A stretch of 64,000 nucleotides of DNA, taken from positions 71,607 to 135,606 of the forward strand of contig QANZ01011162.1 in the NCBI GenBank assembly GCA_003254925.1, in the 5' to 3' direction. Position 1 is the stretch's first letter, and every line of letters begins with the position of its first letter. Below are positions 61,452 through 64,000 of the stretch, piece after piece. The DNA is from Chamaecrista fasciculata (lineage: Eukaryota; Streptophyta; Magnoliopsida; Fabales; Fabaceae). The translations under genes and the position numbers were made by a program. The notes under the pieces were generated by a model, which saw nothing but the letters and a program-made list of their open reading frames with translations, searched no databases and was not told the origin of the DNA.

Positions 61452-61704
61452 TTATATACTCCTCAGTTCTCAAATATATGTTTTGTTGGAAAGTTTTTTT
61501 TGTCTCAAAATATTTGATATTTTACAAAATTAAGAGAACATTAATTACTCTTTTTATAACTTATTCCTATTAAATAGTTAATAGAGATTGAATTGATGAG
61601 AGTAACTAAGAGTAATTTAATAAGGGCAATTTAGCATTTTTATCTCATATTTCTCTTTATTTTAGGTGAATTAATGATTTTCTTAATCTGTGTGTTAATT
61701 TATA
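61452..61704. mobile_element. Stowaway-like MITE, left part only
   Basis: ctcctcagttctcaaatata, atatttgatattttacaaaa and gattttcttaatctgtgtg follow the order of 50107-50381. The right end is not present; the MULE at 61705 abuts it. Confidence 0.55.
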
Positions 61705-62705
61705 GGCTAAAGTGTAAATTTGATTTCATATCTTTTGCTTAGTTCTCAATTTTGTCTTTTTCTTTGTTGCAGTTTTGGTCTCATATCTTTCAAAAAATTC
61801 CAATTTGGTCTCATATTTTGTGGTTAGGTTGGAGAGTTAGTCTCATATATTTGTAAAAGGTTCCAGTTTTAGTTCCATCTAACCCAAAATATAAAACCAA
61901 TTCTGCACCTGACCAAAAAATATGACACTAATTCTGCACTTGACCAAAAAATATGAGACTAAATCTGTATAAAAAAAGGATATGAGCAGTGTTGTCAGAA
62001 TCGAACCGGATAGAGACTCGGACAAGCATTCGGTTTACTGTCTGATTGGTTTAATCGGTTGAACCATCAGTCGGACTGGATGACTCAATAAATAATTATT
62101 TTTAATATATTAAATATAAATACTATATATTTTTTGTTTGTGGTTTAAGAGATGCATTTAATTTATTACTAAATACACATTTCTTCATCTAAATAATATA
62201 ATTTTTCTCTTCACTACTAAAGCTTATAGATTAAATGCATTTTTTCAAGCAAGTGAATGGACTTAATGTATCTTAAACAAGATCTAATAAGTCATAAATT
62301 CATAATAGTTAATTAAATTCAACATTTCGACCCTCAAATTTCAAGTTCAACACAAAATAGAGGAAGAGGACCAAATAAGAAAATGAATACAGAGCATAAG
62401 CAAAAAAAATAATTTGAGATTTTTTTAAAAAAAATTGTTGGACCACCGGTTCGGTCCAGCGGTTCGACCCCTGTTCGTCGGTTTTGTCCAGTTAAAACCG
62501 ATCCAACTAACAATTTGGTTTTTTTGGTCGAACCCACTCGCTTTCACATTCGGTTGGATCGTCCAGTCCGGTTTGCTTCTGACAACACTGGATATGAGAC
62601 CAAATTGAGCCATGACCCAAAGATATGAGAGCAAATGTGCAACAAAAAAAGATACGAGACTAAATTAGAAACTAAACAATGTGAGACTAAATTTACACTT
62701 TGACC
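61705..62705. mobile_element. MULE-like element with a nested hAT-like element
   Basis: The left ggctaaagtgtaaatttgat mirrors the right end (aaatttacactttgacc). A perfect 9 bp repeat, taatttata, flanks it (61696-61704 and 62706-62714). The arms hold ttggtctcatatcttt-type units in opposite orientations. Confidence 0.88.
61987..62590. mobile_element. Non-autonomous hAT-like element
   Basis: The left cagtgttgtcagaatcgaac mirrors the right end (tgcttctgacaacactg). A perfect 8 bp repeat, gatatgag, flanks it (61979-61986 and 62591-62598). The subterminal regions are rich in aaccggt/ggttcga words. CAGTG ends with an 8 bp duplication fit hAT. No transposase. Confidence 0.88.
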
Positions 62706-62742
62706 TAATTTATATTAGGCAGGGCATTATTAAATGGAAAAA

Positions 62743-62933
62743 AACTTATATCAAGTTCCTTATATTCTTGTTATCAAGTTTCTCCAATCACAAGTTTTAA
62801 TTACATTTTCTCTCTTCAATAATTGGTTATGCAAAAAGTGGTGTTTAATATTCTCTCTCTATTATGATTGATCATGTATAAAATTTTTACCACGTATCAA
62901 ATGTCGATCGGAGAATTTGATATAAGTTTTGCC
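62743..62933. mobile_element. MITE with aaaacttatatcaa ends
   Basis: The left aaaaacttatatcaagttcc mirrors the right end (gaatttgatataagttttgcc). It matches the sequence surrounding the SINE at 4245-4445 and lacks the SINE. Confidence 0.6.
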
Positions 62934-63164
62934 CAGATTAAATTTACACTCTCCCTGACATTAATAGGATTTAGTTTAATTAATTAGTTGATTCACATAT
63001 TTAATTCTATTTAGCATTTTCCTAGGAAGATCAGTGCAGAAACCCAAGTGAGATCTTGGGTGTGACACAATGCAAGTAAAGTCAACCCCATCATCTTCAA
63101 TATTAATTCTCAAATTTCAATATTCACTTTCTAATTCATTGATGACTGTACTGATCCAGAAGCC

Positions 63165-63972
63165 ATGGCTATGGCACCACCATCACATCATTCAATCCAT
63201 CTTCCCAATGTCTTAAAGGTTCCATCTTCTTCCATTCTTTAATTTATCTTTTTATCAATTTCTCTGTAAACTCATCCATTAATTAAGGTCTCTTTTGCAA
63301 TAATATATGAAATTCATTTTTATTTGTTGCAACAGTTCAAGATTGGCATTTGTCAGATGACTGTGTCAGCACACAAGAATCAGAACCTGATACATGCTTC
63401 TAATCTCATTGAATCTGCTTCCAAACATGGTGCAAAGCTTGTGCTTTTACCTGTAAGTTTTCTCTCACACACCTCCATGCATATAATATATATATTATTT
63501 TAGCCCTCAGACTTTTTAAATGTTTGATTTAGTGTCTGAAAATTCATGAACTCATTACAATTTAACCCCTCTAAAGACGGTTATACTATAATCAGTTGTT
63601 TAACGCAGGACTAATTTACAATGAGTCATGAATTTTTGAGAACTGGATCAAATATTTTTTTAAAAAAAAACAAGTACAAAACTCTTAACTTCTATATAAT
63701 TTAAGGACTAAATTGTTAGTTTACTAATATACTTATACACAAACACATATATATTAGTCATGTAATGTAATTTGTGACCATATATATAAACAGAATTTGA
63801 TGTTGGGGTAGATGTATAATTTTCAGGAAATGTGCAGGGTGTGTCCTTTCACACATGATGACATAGTGAAAAGTGCAGAGGATTTTGATGAAGCCTCACC
63901 AACGTTGGCTATGTTATCCAAGGTTGCTGCTCGCCATGGCATTACAGTTATTGGTGGCTCTGTGCCTGAAAA
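63165..63972 (+). CDS. Nitrilase-superfamily protein, omega-amidase-like (partial, 5' exons)
   Basis: Three exons: 63165-63218, 63336-63452 and 63827-63972, GT-AG with consistent phases. The product starts MAMAPPSHHSIHLPNVLK, then FKIGICQMTVSAHKNQNLIH, ASNLIESASKHGAKLVLLPE, CPFTHDDIVKSAEDFDEASP and KVAARHGITVIGGSVPE. This is the N-terminal third of the C-N hydrolase fold. The glutamate in LLPE is the first member of the Glu-Lys-Cys catalytic triad; Lys and Cys lie outside the window. In plants the closest group is omega-amidase (Nit2), which hydrolyses alpha-ketoglutaramate. After LLPE the usual aromatic (W) is replaced by MCRVCPF, so it may be a divergent paralogue. The ATG used gives a short N-terminus with no evident transit peptide; a second in-frame ATG is two codons later. 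Intron 2 contains a palindromic element. Confidence 0.85.
63503..63713. mobile_element. Palindromic element in intron 2 of the omega-amidase-like gene
   Basis: The left aaatgtttgatttagtgtct, then gaaaattcatgaactcatta, is mirrored at the right (aatgagtcatgaatttttga, then tggatcaaatattt). It lies within the intron and away from the splice sites. Confidence 0.55.
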
Positions 63973-64000
63973 GTGAGTATAATACAGTCTCTATAATACA

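Overview
The window is AT-rich nuclear DNA from a flowering plant, most likely a eudicot. GT-AG introns with T-rich acceptors, plant-only gene families (BREVIS RADIX, GBF-interacting protein 1, BIG GRAIN 1) and plant-type transposons all point there. The exact species cannot be told from the sequence. Five single 'n' characters (12525, 22230, 24048, 33294, 46898) sit mostly in low-complexity runs.

Four genuine host genes are visible, all on the + strand: the 3' exons of a BREVIS RADIX (BRX) family gene (1040-2233, cut by the left edge); a complete ten-exon GBF-interacting-protein-1-like gene (6117-12427, 855 aa); a complete single-exon BIG GRAIN 1-like gene (33803-35044, 413 aa); and the first three exons of a nitrilase-superfamily, omega-amidase-like gene (63165-63972, cut by the right edge). 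They share no obvious pathway. BRX and BIG GRAIN 1 families are tied to auxin-related growth, GIP1 to G-box transcription factors, and omega-amidase to glutamine metabolism. A decayed SWEET sugar-transporter fragment lies at 29941-30200.

The rest is a dense layer of transposons, mostly short non-autonomous palindromic elements. Several boundaries are fixed by direct repeats read in the sequence: MULE-like elements with 9-10 bp target-site duplications (25208-26984, 54072-54609, 55175-56491, 61705-62705); a hAT-like element with an 8 bp duplication (61987-62590); a PIF/Harbinger-like element with TTA (53321-55083); a Stowaway-like element with TA (50107-50381); a short Helitron with TC and CTAG ends (18685-19049); a 5'-truncated LINE with a 15 bp duplication (14373-17587); and a 236 bp solo LTR with a 5 bp duplication (57127-57362).

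Nesting is the dominant theme. The LINE sits in a palindromic element, one MULE sits in another that carries an exon-like fragment of a 2-oxoglutarate dioxygenase gene, a hAT sits in a MULE beside a truncated Stowaway, a solo LTR sits in a SINE, and a MULE sits in a PIF-like element. The long stretch from 35.0 to 63.1 kb holds no gene I can support.

I found no CRISPR array, rRNA, tRNA or recognisable microRNA. The most unusual features are the many palindromic element families whose arms are built from degenerate units around TTTGGTCC or TTTGGTACC, and the recurrence of one internal module between different terminal repeats.
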